NCBI RefSeq assembly: GCF_016469035.1
Contig: NZ_JAEHJZ010000017.1
Span: 1-34,207, forward strand
Direction: 5' to 3'
Source: Gelidibacter salicanalis
Lineage (GTDB): Bacteria; Bacteroidota; Bacteroidia; Flavobacteriales; Flavobacteriaceae
DNA: 34,207 nucleotides
Part shown: positions 16,006-25,153 of the stretch, piece by piece
Numbering within the stretch: position 1 is the stretch's first letter
How the letters are laid out: each line of letters opens with the position of its first letter
The notes under the pieces: model-generated
Told to the model about the DNA's origin: nothing
The model's input: only the letters and a program-made list of their open reading frames with translations
The model's database searches: none
Program-made: the position numbers and the translations under genes

Positions 16006-17460
16006 TTATTTTTCCTTTTTAAACCAGTTACTGCTGAACTCGCAATCTCTGTAATCGCCATTGATATTGATATAGGTATCCATAATTTTCTCACTCACCC
16101 ATTTTTCAATAGCTTTAAATTGTTTATCCTGTTCGGTTAGATTTTTAATCTTTAGATAATCTTTAGAAAAATCAGCCTCGTGCTCGTTAATTCGATCTGT
16201 AACGGTCATGATCTTAAATTTGATGGGATTCTCACGGTCCTCATCCTGTAGGACTGGAGTAATCTCATTATCTTTTAAACTCTGAATTTGAGTATACATT
16301 TCCGTATCTATTTTAGTCAATTCAAAACTGTAATCTTGAGTACGTGGGTTGATCAACTGCCCTCCGTCATTACGAGTTTCATCTTCATCACTAAACTCCC
16401 TGGCGGCTTGGGCAAACGTAATTTCTTCATCTACAATACGCTTACGGATCAAATCAATTTTCTCCTTAGCATCTTTAATTGCTTGTTGGGTGACTTCCGG
16501 ACGTAATAAAATGTGTCGTACATCGTATTCCTGACCTCTGATTTTTTCCAAATAAATAATATGGTAGCCAAAATCGGTTTCAAAAGGCTCAGAAATTTCA
16601 CCTTCCTGCATTGAAAACGCTACATCTCTGAATTCCTTTACCATTTGCGGGCGTTTTCTGTTCAGCGTATACAAACCTCCTGTTTTACGAGATTGAACAT
16701 CATCAGTATACAAAACCACCTTAGAGGTAAAACTGGCACCACGCTCTACAACATCTGCCTTAAATTCCTTCAGCCTATCAATAACTTTTTGCTTTTCGGC
16801 TTGGGCAATCTTAGGAATGACCACAATTTGGGCCACCTTTAATTCGGTTCCGAAAAACGGACGCTCTTCTTTAGGAATGTCGTTAAAATATTGTCTAACT
16901 TCTTCCGGAGTGACTTCAATGTCTTCTACAATTTTCTGCTGCATTCTTGCTGCCAACTCTTGACTCTTCTTAATTTCAAACATCTCGTCTCGCAAGCTCT
17001 GTTCACTATCTTTGTTATAAAACTTTAGCATTTTATCTAAATTGCCATCCATTTGTTCCAAAATATAGCTGAACTGTTGGTCTATAGTATTACGGACTTC
17101 CAAATCATTAACCACAATACTATCCTGTATGGCGTGATGTGCGTATAATTTATCTTCCAATAATTTACCAAATAATTGGCAACGCTCAGGAAGATCAGAT
17201 TTTGAGACACCTGAAGCTTCCAATTGGGCATATTGCTTATCAACATCGGAATCCAAAACAATATAATCGCCCACAACCGCTACGACGCCGTCAATCTTAA
17301 CTCGCTTTTGAGTAGATGTGTCTATAACGGTTTTCTTTTCCACAAGGGTATCTTGAATAACGTCCTGGGCAGAACTAAACGTATACGATAACAGGACAGC
17401 TAATGTTAAGGCAAACTTAAGGTTAGTTGTAAATTTCAAATTGGTTGTTTTTAATGGCAT
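16006..17460 (-). CDS. SurA-like periplasmic peptidyl-prolyl isomerase/chaperone
   Basis: 484 aa from the ATG at 17460. An alternative ATG at 17481 adds 7 residues, and both overlap the preceding gene (by 38 or 59 nt). A signal peptide ends near SYTFSSAQ. Residues 45-180 form a SurA-N-like helical chaperone segment. Two parvulin (PpiC) domains follow, roughly 185-290 ('AQIVVIPK', 'GYHIIYLEK') and 290-400 ('VRHILLRPE', 'FSDEDETRNDGGQL'). This matches SurA architecture, which escorts outer-membrane proteins through the periplasm. It is third in a tightly packed operon of folding factors and ends 1 nt before moxR. Confidence 0.88.
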   Translation of the reverse strand: MPLKTTNLKFTTNLKFALTLAVLLSYTFSSAQDVIQDTLVEKKTVIDTSTQKRVKIDGVVAVVGDYIVLDSDVDKQYAQLEASGVSKSDLPERCQLFGKLLEDKLYAHHAIQDSIVVNDLEVRNTIDQQFSYILEQMDGNLDKMLKFYNKDSEQSLRDEMFEIKKSQELAARMQQKIVEDIEVTPEEVRQYFNDIPKEERPFFGTELKVAQIVVIPKIAQAEKQKVIDRLKEFKADVVERGASFTSKVVLYTDDVQSRKTGGLYTLNRKRPQMVKEFRDVAFSMQEGEISEPFETDFGYHIIYLEKIRGQEYDVRHILLRPEVTQQAIKDAKEKIDLIRKRIVDEEITFAQAAREFSDEDETRNDGGQLINPRTQDYSFELTKIDTEMYTQIQSLKDNEITPVLQDEDRENPIKFKIMTVTDRINEHEADFSKDYLKIKNLTEQDKQFKAIEKWVSEKIMDTYININGDYRDCEFSSNWFKKEK

Positions 17461-18277
17461 CTCTTGTAATATCTTTTTCAAATTGCTTGATGAGTTCTAA
17501 TTTTCGACGATTGATTATGATTTGATTTACTGTCGGTTTAACATATTCTAATGGTGCATAATCATTTTGCTGTAGGACCTCATTAATTTGGATCAAATAT
17601 AGGCCTATTGAATCTTTGAGCTGTATAAAATTAGATTTTTTTAACAGTTCTTTTTTGTTATCAGCGTTGACGACAGGAATTTTTTGAACCACCTGCGCAG
17701 CCTTGACCCAGATGGAATCATTTAAGGAATAGGATTTAAATTGAATGTGCAAAGAATCGAGATAGCGCCTATCCTTTTCATTAAATCTTTTGAATCGTTT
17801 TTCAATCTCTTCCTTATTAAGTGCATTTTGAAGCATATTGATATATCTCAATTTTATCAATTCTTCATTAAGTTTAAAGGACTCTTTGTTATTTTCATAG
17901 ACCTTTTGAGCTTCAGACATAGAAACTGCCGTGTCTATATTCCGCTTTACTAAGGCTTCTACATAGGCTTTGGTAAAAAGATCATTACGGTATTGATTGA
18001 CCAATTTGTTGAATTCCTTTTGTGAATCTTCTGGAAGGTTCCTTTCAGCGCCCTCCACCAACAACAGTTGCGTAGCCCAACGTGTAATATAGCCATTGAC
18101 CAAAAGCGTACTGTCTTCAACGGAGGTGCCTTCTACAACCAAATCTTCAACATCATCTTCATAGAGATAAAATTCTCCAACTCTTGCAATAGGGACCCTA
18201 TCATCGGTCTGTGTGAAAAAATCACAGGAAACCAGAAAACAACCTACCAATACTACTAAAACAGTGTTTTTAATCAA
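17423..18277 (-). CDS. lipoprotein, SurA-N-like, without visible PPIase domain
   Basis: A 284-aa lipoprotein with signal MIKNTVLVVLVGCFLVSC and lipidation expected at C18. Sequence after the cysteine ('IARVGEFYLYEDDVEDLV') resembles the start of SurA/PpiC chaperone domains, and the body is helical and charged. I see no parvulin motif such as a 'HIL..' / 'GYHI' pair, so it may be a chaperone-only member. It lies between two PPIase genes: 9 bp after the 648-aa gene and overlapping the SurA-like gene. This argues that the three work together in outer-membrane protein or lipoprotein assembly. Specific function unknown. Confidence 0.75.
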   Translation of the reverse strand: MIKNTVLVVLVGCFLVSCDFFTQTDDRVPIARVGEFYLYEDDVEDLVVEGTSVEDSTLLVNGYITRWATQLLLVEGAERNLPEDSQKEFNKLVNQYRNDLFTKAYVEALVKRNIDTAVSMSEAQKVYENNKESFKLNEELIKLRYINMLQNALNKEEIEKRFKRFNEKDRRYLDSLHIQFKSYSLNDSIWVKAAQVVQKIPVVNADNKKELLKKSNFIQLKDSIGLYLIQINEVLQQNDYAPLEYVKPTVNQIIINRRKLELIKQFEKDITRDAIKNNQFEIYN

Positions 18278-18286
18278 TTTTTGTTT

Positions 18287-20233
18287 TTATTTTGAGATGC
18301 TGATTTGTGCTTTTACTTTTTGCAATACCTCTGTATTGAGCTTAATCTTATAACGGCTGTTAAGTTCTTTCAACCACTGTTCTTCCAAAACATTTTGATA
18401 GTCACTAACCACTTTCCCCTTTGCCTCGTCAAAGGTTTTATGAGTTTTAGGATATGACGCCTTTACTTTAACAAGGTGGTAGGCATCATTGTAAAAATAC
18501 ACATGGGAAAGCCCCATTTGCAAAACTTCATTGGGAGGAAAGCCTTGATAGTCGATGGGCAAAACACCTTCTGTAAAGATAACTTTTTGCTCGGTATTGC
18601 TGTTGAGTTCTTTATTAATTTCTTCAGAAGTGTTTCCTTTACGCCATAACTCTTCTACTTTTTTTATATCATTTTCCTTAGCCGATGTTGCAATTACAGC
18701 ATCTACACGAGCATCCCAGAAATAGGCATCTTTATGGGTGCTATAATAAGTTTGTAAGCCAACAGTATCTAAAGCTGCGGCATTCCATACTTCTTTTTCC
18801 ATGAGATCAAAAAGCAACAAACCATCTCTATATTCTTTTAGGATATAACCAAATTCTTCATTTTCAAATTCCAAATGCTCTTTATGATAGTGTAAAAGGG
18901 CATCCTCCTCAAACCCCTTGTACTCTTTTTCTATAACGGTTTTAAATGGGATGGTTTTGCCCACATACACCTGTTGGATACGAAGCAGACGGTTTGCAAA
19001 CTCCTCATAAAAAATCGTGTCCTCTTGAATAGTAACGAATGTTTGCGATTTGTCAAAATCAGCAGGCAACACCCATGATTGGGAGAAAAAATTGTCATTG
19101 AGAATCGACTCAAAATAAGGCTTAGCCTTAGGATTGAGTCTTACCTTATAGGTAGTTCGCAAATGGTTTGCCAACGTTGTACTGATGAGCTTTGAACGCG
19201 AGTCGCGCTTAATTTTGTTTTCAATATCATTTGTGGCCTCTTCATAAGATGGCATTCCTTTTTTGTCCAATAACTTCACAATATGCCATCCATAATCCGT
19301 TTTAAACGGTTTGGAGATTTCTCCCTTAGTGCTTAAACCAAAAGCAACGGCCTCAAATTCTGGAGCACTTAATTGGCCGCCGGTAAAGGGCGCCAATTCA
19401 CCACCTTGCTGGGCTGAACTTTTATCATCAGAAAACTGTTTGGCCAACGATTCAAAAGATTCTCCTTGCTTTATTTTTTTATAAATCTGATTGATGCGGG
19501 TTTCAGCATCCACTATGGAGTCGTTTTCAGCTGTATTGACCATAATATGCGCTACAGTTACCTCTCCCAATGAAGGTCGTTTATCCTCTACCTTTACAAT
19601 ATGATACCCAAATTGGGTTCTGAAAGGCGTTGAAATACTACCCACCTTGGTATTGTAGGCTACATTCTCAAATTCATAAACCATTTTAAAGGCTGAAAAA
19701 TAGCCTAATGCTTCAGCAAACACCTGCTGTCCATCGTGCACCTCAGCTTTTACCTTGTCAAAGCCTTCATCGCTCACCCGATCTCTCAAGGTCATTAAGT
19801 CTTGATACACTTTTAAAGTATCTGTGTCATTCTCTTCCAAACGGATTAAAATGTGCGACGCTTTTACATCGTAACCCATTCGGTCATAAGCCTCCTTCAT
19901 TAAAGCCTCTGTAACTTTAGAATCAGGCAGATAGCTTTTAGTCAGCTGTTCTTTATAACCCGAAAATTCTTTGAGATAGCTCAGGTCCTTATCAAGACCT
20001 AAGCGTTTGGCTTCCTTAATTTTTAATTGGTAATTCGTAAAAAGCTTCAGATACTCGTCAATATCCTTCTGGGTGTCATCCTTTACCAGGTCTAAATTTT
20101 TATTATAAACTCTTATAAATTCTTCGGCTTTAATGGGATCGCCATCAACAGTAAACAAAACATCTGTTGCAGACACTTGCGCATTTGTGAACGCAGTAAG
20201 CCAAAGTAGCACTAAACTAACATATATTTTCAT
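18287..20233 (-). CDS. periplasmic peptidyl-prolyl isomerase with two parvulin domains
   Basis: A 648-aa secreted protein with a signal peptide ending near AFTNAQ (about 19). Residues 20-115 are a SurA-N-like helical segment ('LFTNYQLKIKEAKRLGLDKD'). Parvulin domain 1 is about 122-215 ('KASHILIRLE', 'FGYHIVKVED') and domain 2 about 225-325 ('VAHIMVNTAE', 'FSDDKSSAQQGGEL', 'YGWHIVKLLD'). The C-terminal 300 residues are helical and may hold a third, degenerate PPIase-like segment ('GLSHVYFYNDAYHLVKVK'). It is the first gene of the four-gene folding operon, and its start is preceded by a -7 box about 100 bp upstream. Probable role: folding of exported or outer-membrane proteins. Confidence 0.87.
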   Translation of the reverse strand: MKIYVSLVLLWLTAFTNAQVSATDVLFTVDGDPIKAEEFIRVYNKNLDLVKDDTQKDIDEYLKLFTNYQLKIKEAKRLGLDKDLSYLKEFSGYKEQLTKSYLPDSKVTEALMKEAYDRMGYDVKASHILIRLEENDTDTLKVYQDLMTLRDRVSDEGFDKVKAEVHDGQQVFAEALGYFSAFKMVYEFENVAYNTKVGSISTPFRTQFGYHIVKVEDKRPSLGEVTVAHIMVNTAENDSIVDAETRINQIYKKIKQGESFESLAKQFSDDKSSAQQGGELAPFTGGQLSAPEFEAVAFGLSTKGEISKPFKTDYGWHIVKLLDKKGMPSYEEATNDIENKIKRDSRSKLISTTLANHLRTTYKVRLNPKAKPYFESILNDNFFSQSWVLPADFDKSQTFVTIQEDTIFYEEFANRLLRIQQVYVGKTIPFKTVIEKEYKGFEEDALLHYHKEHLEFENEEFGYILKEYRDGLLLFDLMEKEVWNAAALDTVGLQTYYSTHKDAYFWDARVDAVIATSAKENDIKKVEELWRKGNTSEEINKELNSNTEQKVIFTEGVLPIDYQGFPPNEVLQMGLSHVYFYNDAYHLVKVKASYPKTHKTFDEAKGKVVSDYQNVLEEQWLKELNSRYKIKLNTEVLQKVKAQISISK

Positions 20234-20579
20234 GTACTATTTTGATATCCGTGGTTTAAGATACAACATTCCTATATTTTCCTGAAAGCACAACCGCACC
20301 TTTTGTAGTAGGACGGGATTGGTTATGCTGCAAAAATAATATAATTGGCGTATTAAACAAGTTGCTTTTTTCAAACGGGAGTTATCTCTATTTAGTATGT
20401 GAACAAACGTTATAAGCCGTAAAAAAAGACCCTCATTATGACACGAGTTACGACTTGAAAAACCTGACATCAACCCCCAAAGCACCGCTGAACCGTCCTT
20501 TTGAACTGTTGAACTCTTAAAATAGCTTGCTTTAAAACCCGCTTGTATCTTTATCCATATTATCTATTTTAATAAAGAC
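20234..20579. other. divergent intergenic region, PPIase operon / SRPBCC gene
   Basis: About 350 bp between divergently transcribed genes. It contains the -7 box of the PPIase operon on the minus strand (20331-20338) and AT-rich sequence in front of the SRPBCC gene. Nothing else stands out, and no short coding frame is convincing. Confidence 0.5.
20331..20338 (-). promoter_or_regulatory. -7 box of the PPIase-MoxR operon
   Basis: On the minus strand this reads TATTTTTG (TAnnTTTG), about 98 bp upstream of the first ATG of the operon. No clear -33 partner is seen, so this is a candidate only. Confidence 0.4.
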
Positions 20580-21035
20580 ATGACATATTCTCTAGACATT
20601 ATTATTGAAGCGCCCATAAGTGAGTGTACAGAGAAGTTTATCACTTTGCACAACAGGAAGCATTGGCAACGCGGATTGCTCTCAATAGAACATATCTCGG
20701 GCACTCCAAGGTCGGTTGGTTCAAAAATGAAAATGCAGTATCTATTAGGGAAACACCAAATGGCGCTTATGGAGACCATCACGCATAAAAATCTGCCTCA
20801 CCAATGGCATGCTACCTACACCACAGACGGCATGGATACCATTCAGGAGAATTACTTTAAAACTACCCCTGAGAATTATACACAATGGACGAGCATCAAT
20901 ACATTTCTTCCGTTAAATTTTAAAATGCGACTGATGATTTATGTCATGCCCAGAGCATTGAAAAAACAGTCGTTGCAATACATGAAAGATTTTAAGACCT
21001 TTGTTGAAAAAGGAATCTCTGTTGCTGATGCGTAA
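20580..21035 (+). CDS. SRPBCC/START-like superfamily protein
   Basis: A 151-aa cytosolic protein with no signal peptide or membrane segment. The beginning ('YSLDIIIEAPISECTEKFITLHNRKHWQRGL') and the spacing of beta-strands and the C-terminal helix fit the SRPBCC (polyketide cyclase/START-like) hydrophobic-pocket fold. The ligand is unknown, as is usual for this family. Its stop codon overlaps the start of the following 79-aa gene (ATGCGTAA), so the two are translationally coupled and probably functionally linked. Confidence 0.75.
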   Translation: MTYSLDIIIEAPISECTEKFITLHNRKHWQRGLLSIEHISGTPRSVGSKMKMQYLLGKHQMALMETITHKNLPHQWHATYTTDGMDTIQENYFKTTPENYTQWTSINTFLPLNFKMRLMIYVMPRALKKQSLQYMKDFKTFVEKGISVADA

Positions 21036-21267
21036 ACTAAAATTAATTTGGGATTTTAAAGGTCCTGACGGTCTAAAAATAGCGGAACACCACGCTATCC
21101 ATTTAAAGGAATTTGTGGAGATTGAAAAGTACGAGAATCTCTTAACAGGTTTTGAAGCACTAAATGATTTTCATGCCATTGCATTTTTAGTGGTGCCAGA
21201 AGATCAAATGAAACTTTTACGGGATGCTTTAAAACCACATCGCGGACAAGTGTATAGTGAGGAGTGA
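21028..21267 (+). CDS. 79-aa protein of unknown function
   Basis: Starts at the ATG at 21028, whose reading frame overlaps the last 8 nt of the SRPBCC gene. The product (begins MRKLKLIWDFKGPDGLKIAE) is a small soluble alpha/beta protein with a 'HHAIHLKEF' histidine segment and an 'HAIAFLVVPEDQMKLLRDAL' C-terminal half. I do not recognise a named family. A longer reading from a TTG at 21001 is less likely because it only extends into the upstream gene. The end of the gene runs into a short GAGGAGT direct repeat (about 21258-21276). Confidence 0.7.
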   Translation: MRKLKLIWDFKGPDGLKIAEHHAIHLKEFVEIEKYENLLTGFEALNDFHAIAFLVVPEDQMKLLRDALKPHRGQVYSEE

Positions 21268-21366
21268 GGAGTGAGGACAAGTTAGTCGTAATTAAGTAAA
21301 GTGTATTTTAGATAAAGAGATTCTGTTCTCTGCTCTCTATTCTTAATTCTTTACCCAATTTTAAAC

Positions 21367-21395
21367 AAAAACGCAACCCTAAAAGTTGCGTTTTT
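21367..21395. terminator. bidirectional terminator
   Basis: A perfect 11-bp stem, AAAAACGCAAC (21367-21377) with GTTGCGTTTTT (21385-21395), and a 7-nt loop. It has A and T runs on its two flanks, so it can stop both the 79-aa gene (+) and the convergent immunophilin gene (-). Confidence 0.88.
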
Positions 21396-21415
21396 ATAAT
21401 ATTATGATAAACTGA

Positions 21416-22348
21416 TTATTTTACATCCATCAATTCCACATCAAACACTAAAATAGCATTTGGAGGAATCACACCACCTGCACCTTGTGCGCCATAACCT
21501 AAATCACTAGGAATAACCAAACGCGCTTTATCTCCAACGTTCAATAAACAGATCCCTTCATCCCATCCAGAAATCACTTGGCCAACCCCTACTTGAAAAT
21601 CTAAAGGTTGTTTGCGCTTATATGACGAGTCAAATACAGTCCCATCAGCCAATTGGCCTTTGTAATGTACAGAAACCATACTTCCTTTCGCTGCTGCTTT
21701 ACCATTTCCTTTTTGGAGAATTTGGTAACGCAATCCGCTATTTGTTTTTTCAAAACCTGCTGCCAATTTATCAATCTCAGCTTCATTAGCTTTACGTTCT
21801 TCAGCAATACGTTGTTCTCGTGAACCTTCAAAAGTTCTAAATGCCTCAACAGCATTAAAATCTTGAGCCTCTTTGCCTTGTCTTACTATTTCTAAGGTTT
21901 CTAAAACATCACCTTGTTTAATGGCATCAACAACATCCTGACCTTCCACAACATTACCAAAAACAGTATGTTTGTCATCTAACCAAGGCGTGGCAATATG
22001 CGTGATAAAAAACTGACTTCCGTTAGACCCTGGACCGGAATTGGCCATGGACAACACACCTGGTGCGTCATGTCTCAAATCTTGATGAAACTCATCTTCA
22101 AATTTATAGCCGGGATCTCCAGTTCCTGTGCCTTGTGGACACCCTCCTTGAATCATAAAATCAGGTATGACACGGTGAAATTTTAAACCGTTATAAAAAG
22201 GTTTGCCTTGTGATTTTACAGAGTTTTCTAAATCCCCTTCTGCCAAAGCCACAAAATTCCCAACTGTTCCTGGAGTTCTTTTGTATTCTAAATTTACCAA
22301 AATATCACCTTTACTGGTGATGAATTTTGCATATAAGCCGTCTTGCAT
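21416..22348 (-). CDS. cyclophilin-FKBP fusion (dual-family immunophilin)
   Basis: 310 aa from the ATG at 22348. A further ATG 12 codons upstream adds an implausible leader ([12 protein letters not shown]). Residues 1-160 are a cyclophilin-type PPIase with catalytic-region motifs [13 protein letters not shown], '[10 protein letters not shown]' and 'DDKHTVFG'. Residues 165-205 are a charged helical linker. Residues 210-310 are an FKBP-type PPIase ('[16 protein letters not shown]', '[12 protein letters not shown]', 'IPSDLGYG', '[16 protein letters not shown]'). No signal peptide is visible, so it is probably cytosolic. Cyclophilin-first fusions of this kind are known in Flavobacterium (CFBP-type). 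It combines two unrelated prolyl-isomerase folds in one protein and stands alone between terminators. Confidence 0.92.
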   Translation of the reverse strand: MQDGLYAKFITSKGDILVNLEYKRTPGTVGNFVALAEGDLENSVKSQGKPFYNGLKFHRVIPDFMIQGGCPQGTGTGDPGYKFEDEFHQDLRHDAPGVLSMANSGPGSNGSQFFITHIATPWLDDKHTVFGNVVEGQDVVDAIKQGDVLETLEIVRQGKEAQDFNAVEAFRTFEGSREQRIAEERKANEAEIDKLAAGFEKTNSGLRYQILQKGNGKAAAKGSMVSVHYKGQLADGTVFDSSYKRKQPLDFQVGVGQVISGWDEGICLLNVGDKARLVIPSDLGYGAQGAGGVIPPNAILVFDVELMDVK

Positions 22349-22515
22349 TGTATTTTGTTTTTGTTTGAAGTGGCAAAGATACAAATTGATTAGGAAAAAT
22401 GATTTGCCAATCGGATTTTCCCTTAACCAAAGGAGGATTTTAGAGCGTTTTAGGGGAGATTACCCTGAATTGTGTCTAAGTTATGACGATAGTTGAAAAA
22501 AATGATGAGAATGAT

Positions 22516-22546
22516 TTTGCCATGCTGAAAATAGCTCTTAATTTTG
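22516..22546 (+). promoter_or_regulatory. promoter of azurin-like gene
   Basis: TTTG at 22516-22519, a 19-bp spacer and TAATTTTG at 22539-22546 match the Bacteroidota -33/-7 consensus. The ATG follows 36 bp after the -7 box. Confidence 0.7.
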
Positions 22547-22581
22547 TAGATAATATAATTTTAATCTAAACTCTGTATAAA

Positions 22582-23094
22582 ATGAAAAAATTAATCTTAG
22601 TATTCTTAGCCGCGGTGACCTTTAGTTGTGGTGAGAACAAAAAAGAAAACAAAACAGAAATGAATGCGGATACTCCAGTGGAGAACAAAACGACTCCAGT
22701 AGAAGCTGCTGACGCCAATGTGGCGGTTGTAACTATTGAGGGTAATGACCAAATGAAATTCAATAAAAATGAGATACGTGTTAAAGCTGGTCAAACCGTG
22801 AAACTTACATTAAAACATGTAGGTAAAATGGACAAAGCTGTAATGGGTCATAACTGGGCGTTGCTTACAAAAGATGCTGATATGGCTACTGTAGGTCAAG
22901 CTGCTGCCGTGGCTGCAGATAATGATTATATTCCTGCAGACATGACTGACAAGTTTATCGTTCATACAAAAATGCTAGGTGGAGGCGAAAGCACTACTAT
23001 AGAATTTGAAGCACCAGCTCCAGGAACTTATATCTTTATGTGTACTTTCCCAGGACATTACGCATTGATGCAAGGCAAGTTTATTGTTGAATAA
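22582..23094 (+). CDS. azurin-like cupredoxin lipoprotein
   Basis: A 170-aa protein with a lipoprotein signal (MKKLILVFLAAVTFSC, lipid on C16). A Lys/Asn/Glu/Thr-rich linker follows (17-45), then an azurin domain (46-170). Predicted type-1 copper ligands are H90 in MGHNWAL, and C154, H159 and M163 in MCTFPGHYALM, the complete azurin set. Azurins carry electrons between periplasmic redox proteins, so this is probably a membrane-tethered electron carrier. The gene is monocistronic, with a clear promoter and a clear terminator. Confidence 0.94.
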   Translation: MKKLILVFLAAVTFSCGENKKENKTEMNADTPVENKTTPVEAADANVAVVTIEGNDQMKFNKNEIRVKAGQTVKLTLKHVGKMDKAVMGHNWALLTKDADMATVGQAAAVAADNDYIPADMTDKFIVHTKMLGGGESTTIEFEAPAPGTYIFMCTFPGHYALMQGKFIVE

Positions 23095-23117
23095 TTGCAA
23101 CACCATCATACTATTAT

Positions 23118-23143
23118 AAAGCCGTAATTTCTATTACGGCTTT
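23118..23143. terminator. bidirectional terminator
   Basis: An 11-bp perfect stem, AAAGCCGTAAT with ATTACGGCTTT, a TTCT loop and a T run. It lies between convergent azurin (+) and lipoate ligase (-) genes. Confidence 0.88.
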
Positions 23144-23199
23144 TTTATTGACTTGTTTTAAACGAGAGTTTACGGAAGACCATTTACTATAAAATCTAG

Positions 23200-24201
23200 T
23201 TACTCATCTTCACCATAGATCAAATCAATCAGCTCCTCTTTTTGAAGGTCTCCAAAGAATTCTTTTAAGTCAGTATCTTTTAATACCGTTTTAATTGTAT
23301 TGTAATCATAGCGTACACCAGTGAGCAATTGCTCTAGCTGCTCCACAGGTTCTTTCCCAAAAAAGTCGCCATAAATCTTGAAGTCTTTAATATGTCCTTT
23401 TTCTACAAAAATTCGCAGGTCAATTTCCCCCGCAGTAAAACGCTTGCTACGCTGTATGTTGAATTTTGGAGAACGACCATAGTTCCAATCCCAAGTATCA
23501 TATTTTTCTGCTTTTAATTGGTGCACTGCACTCCATTCTTCTAAGGTTAAATGGTACGTCTCAAAAGGTTCGCTTTCGTCATACAAACCTTCCAAAACTA
23601 ATTTTCGAAAGTCTTCAATGGTTAAGGGTGCCTTTAAAAATTCAGAAATATTAGCCACCCGACTTCTAACCGATTTATGACCTTTTGATTCTATTTTGCT
23701 CATTTTAACGTTGAGCGCTTTGGCAACCTCACTCAAATCTGTATCCAATAATAAAGTTCCGTGACTTACCATCCGCTTGCCCGTAGAAAACTGGGCCGTA
23801 CCGGAAATTTTCCTGTCGTCAACCTCTATGTCGTTCCTCCCTTTCAATTCGGCGTTAAGACCCAGATTATTTAAAACTTTGATGACGGGGGCAGTAAATT
23901 TCTTGAAATTGCTCAGACTCTTTCCGTCGTGATTGGTGATAAAACTAAAGTTTAGATTTCCAAAGTCGTGATAAACCGCACCACCACCAGACACCCGTCT
24001 CACAATATGAATATTATTATCTTCAACATAGTTGTGATTGATTTCTTCCAAGGTATTTTGATTGCGACCAATGATGATGGAAGGTTCATTGATGTAAAAC
24101 AACAAATAATCATGGTCAGCACTAAAATGCCGTAAAATATACTCTTCCAAGGCGAGATTTAATCTGGGATTGGTGTGGCCTTCGTTCTCTATAAATATCA
24201 T
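23200..24201 (-). CDS. lplA: lipoate-protein ligase
   Basis: 333 aa from the ATG at 24201. A 39-codon upstream extension lacks family similarity and is rejected. The protein begins MIFIENEGHTNPRLNLALEE, a conserved start of LplA-type enzymes. It has the lipoate-binding RRVSGGGAVYHDFGNLNFSF segment and the 'RNDIEVDDRKISGTAQ' region with the catalytic-site lysine. The C-terminal part ('WNYGRSPKFN', 'GEIDLRIFVEKG') is the LplA accessory domain. It attaches scavenged lipoate to 2-oxoacid dehydrogenase and glycine-cleavage proteins, cytosolic. It faces the unknown 172-aa gene divergently. Confidence 0.92.
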   Translation of the reverse strand: MIFIENEGHTNPRLNLALEEYILRHFSADHDYLLFYINEPSIIIGRNQNTLEEINHNYVEDNNIHIVRRVSGGGAVYHDFGNLNFSFITNHDGKSLSNFKKFTAPVIKVLNNLGLNAELKGRNDIEVDDRKISGTAQFSTGKRMVSHGTLLLDTDLSEVAKALNVKMSKIESKGHKSVRSRVANISEFLKAPLTIEDFRKLVLEGLYDESEPFETYHLTLEEWSAVHQLKAEKYDTWDWNYGRSPKFNIQRSKRFTAGEIDLRIFVEKGHIKDFKIYGDFFGKEPVEQLEQLLTGVRYDYNTIKTVLKDTDLKEFFGDLQKEELIDLIYGEDE

Positions 24202-24407
24202 AGTGTCATCAAGTTTGACACAAAGATAAATAATTGTGCAGAGGAATTGGCCAATTTGGAATGGTGAATTAGGGACGAAATTGAAGAACCACGATCCTTC
24301 TCCTGTTTGAAATCGCATTTTTTGATAGCTTAGGAATTCTGAAGGTATCCGTTCTTTGGATTTTCAATTTTATAAGTTTAGTTTTACAAAAATTGAATCG
24401 CATTACC

Positions 24408-24926
24408 ATGAAATTTTCTATTAAAAAGCTCCGCGCTGCTTTCAGTGACACCAAAACCAATGAGGCATTGGAAGCAGACACGTATACTGAAGACATTATT
24501 AATGACGTAGAAGGTGCGCCTTTTGCTCTCTCAGAAACCAATGTATTGTATGCTGGTTTGAGCGAATTGGCAGGTTACCATTATTTCAAAACCATAATTA
24601 TTGGCACATTTCAGCTTAAGACCTTTAAGGGTGCAACCTTAATTGTAAATGGAACGGATTTTAAATTAGAGCTCAAATCGGATATGGAAGAACTGGAATC
24701 TGAATCCACTAACGGTTCCAACCGTCACCTTACCCGAATTGATTTTGAGATAGATAAGGACGCTATTTCCAAGATTTCAAGAACTACTGTTGAAAATATG
24801 GAACTCATTGCAAAAAAGAATCATATCCTGTTTTCCATAATAGAAGGAGGTTATGATGAGGGTTTGACAACTGAAGGATTGATAGATGAAGGTTTAGACA
24901 AGGACACACCTGTGGAAGATGCATAA
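24408..24926 (+). CDS. conserved-looking protein of unknown function
   Basis: 172 aa from the ATG at 24408 (an in-frame TTG at 24393 adds 5 residues). It is soluble, without signal or membrane segment. A central beta-rich part ('YHYFKTIIIGTFQLKTFKGATLIVNGTDFKLEL') precedes an acidic serine-rich stretch, a 'RIDFEIDKDAI' strand, and an acidic tail with three EGL repeats (EGLTTEGLIDEGL) that ends in PVEDA. I cannot assign a family or function. It is divergent from lplA and is followed by 227 bp without a gene before the 3' end of recQ. Confidence 0.65.
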   Translation: MKFSIKKLRAAFSDTKTNEALEADTYTEDIINDVEGAPFALSETNVLYAGLSELAGYHYFKTIIIGTFQLKTFKGATLIVNGTDFKLELKSDMEELESESTNGSNRHLTRIDFEIDKDAISKISRTTVENMELIAKKNHILFSIIEGGYDEGLTTEGLIDEGLDKDTPVEDA

Positions 24927-25153
24927 ATTGTCTTCACTTCTATAGAATCAGGGATCACCAATAACGGGAGACCAAGAACCGATGTCGGGTTAAATATCAA
25001 CTGTTGAACCAGCTGGATTGTGACCATTAATTTAGTCATATGCTGACAGACTACCTAAGTTCACACACTTATTCAGCCGCACTATTTTATACGTTAAACC
25101 TGCTTTGTCCATCCGTACCTTTTGTGACGGTAGGAAAACCTCTAATGCATACA

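Noticed and set aside
16005-16094. MoxR start at 16094
   Set aside because: The extra 30 residues overlap the SurA-like gene and lack family similarity; the ATG at 16004 gives the usual MoxR N-terminus.
24202-24318. Lipoate ligase start at 24318
   Set aside because: The 39-residue extension is unlike the family; MIFIENEGHTNPRLNLALEE from 24201 is the conserved start.
24927-25153. Short reverse-strand frame from 25039 into the unknown 172-aa gene
   Set aside because: It overlaps the 3' end of a better-supported gene, has no recognisable signal or family, and no promoter is seen.
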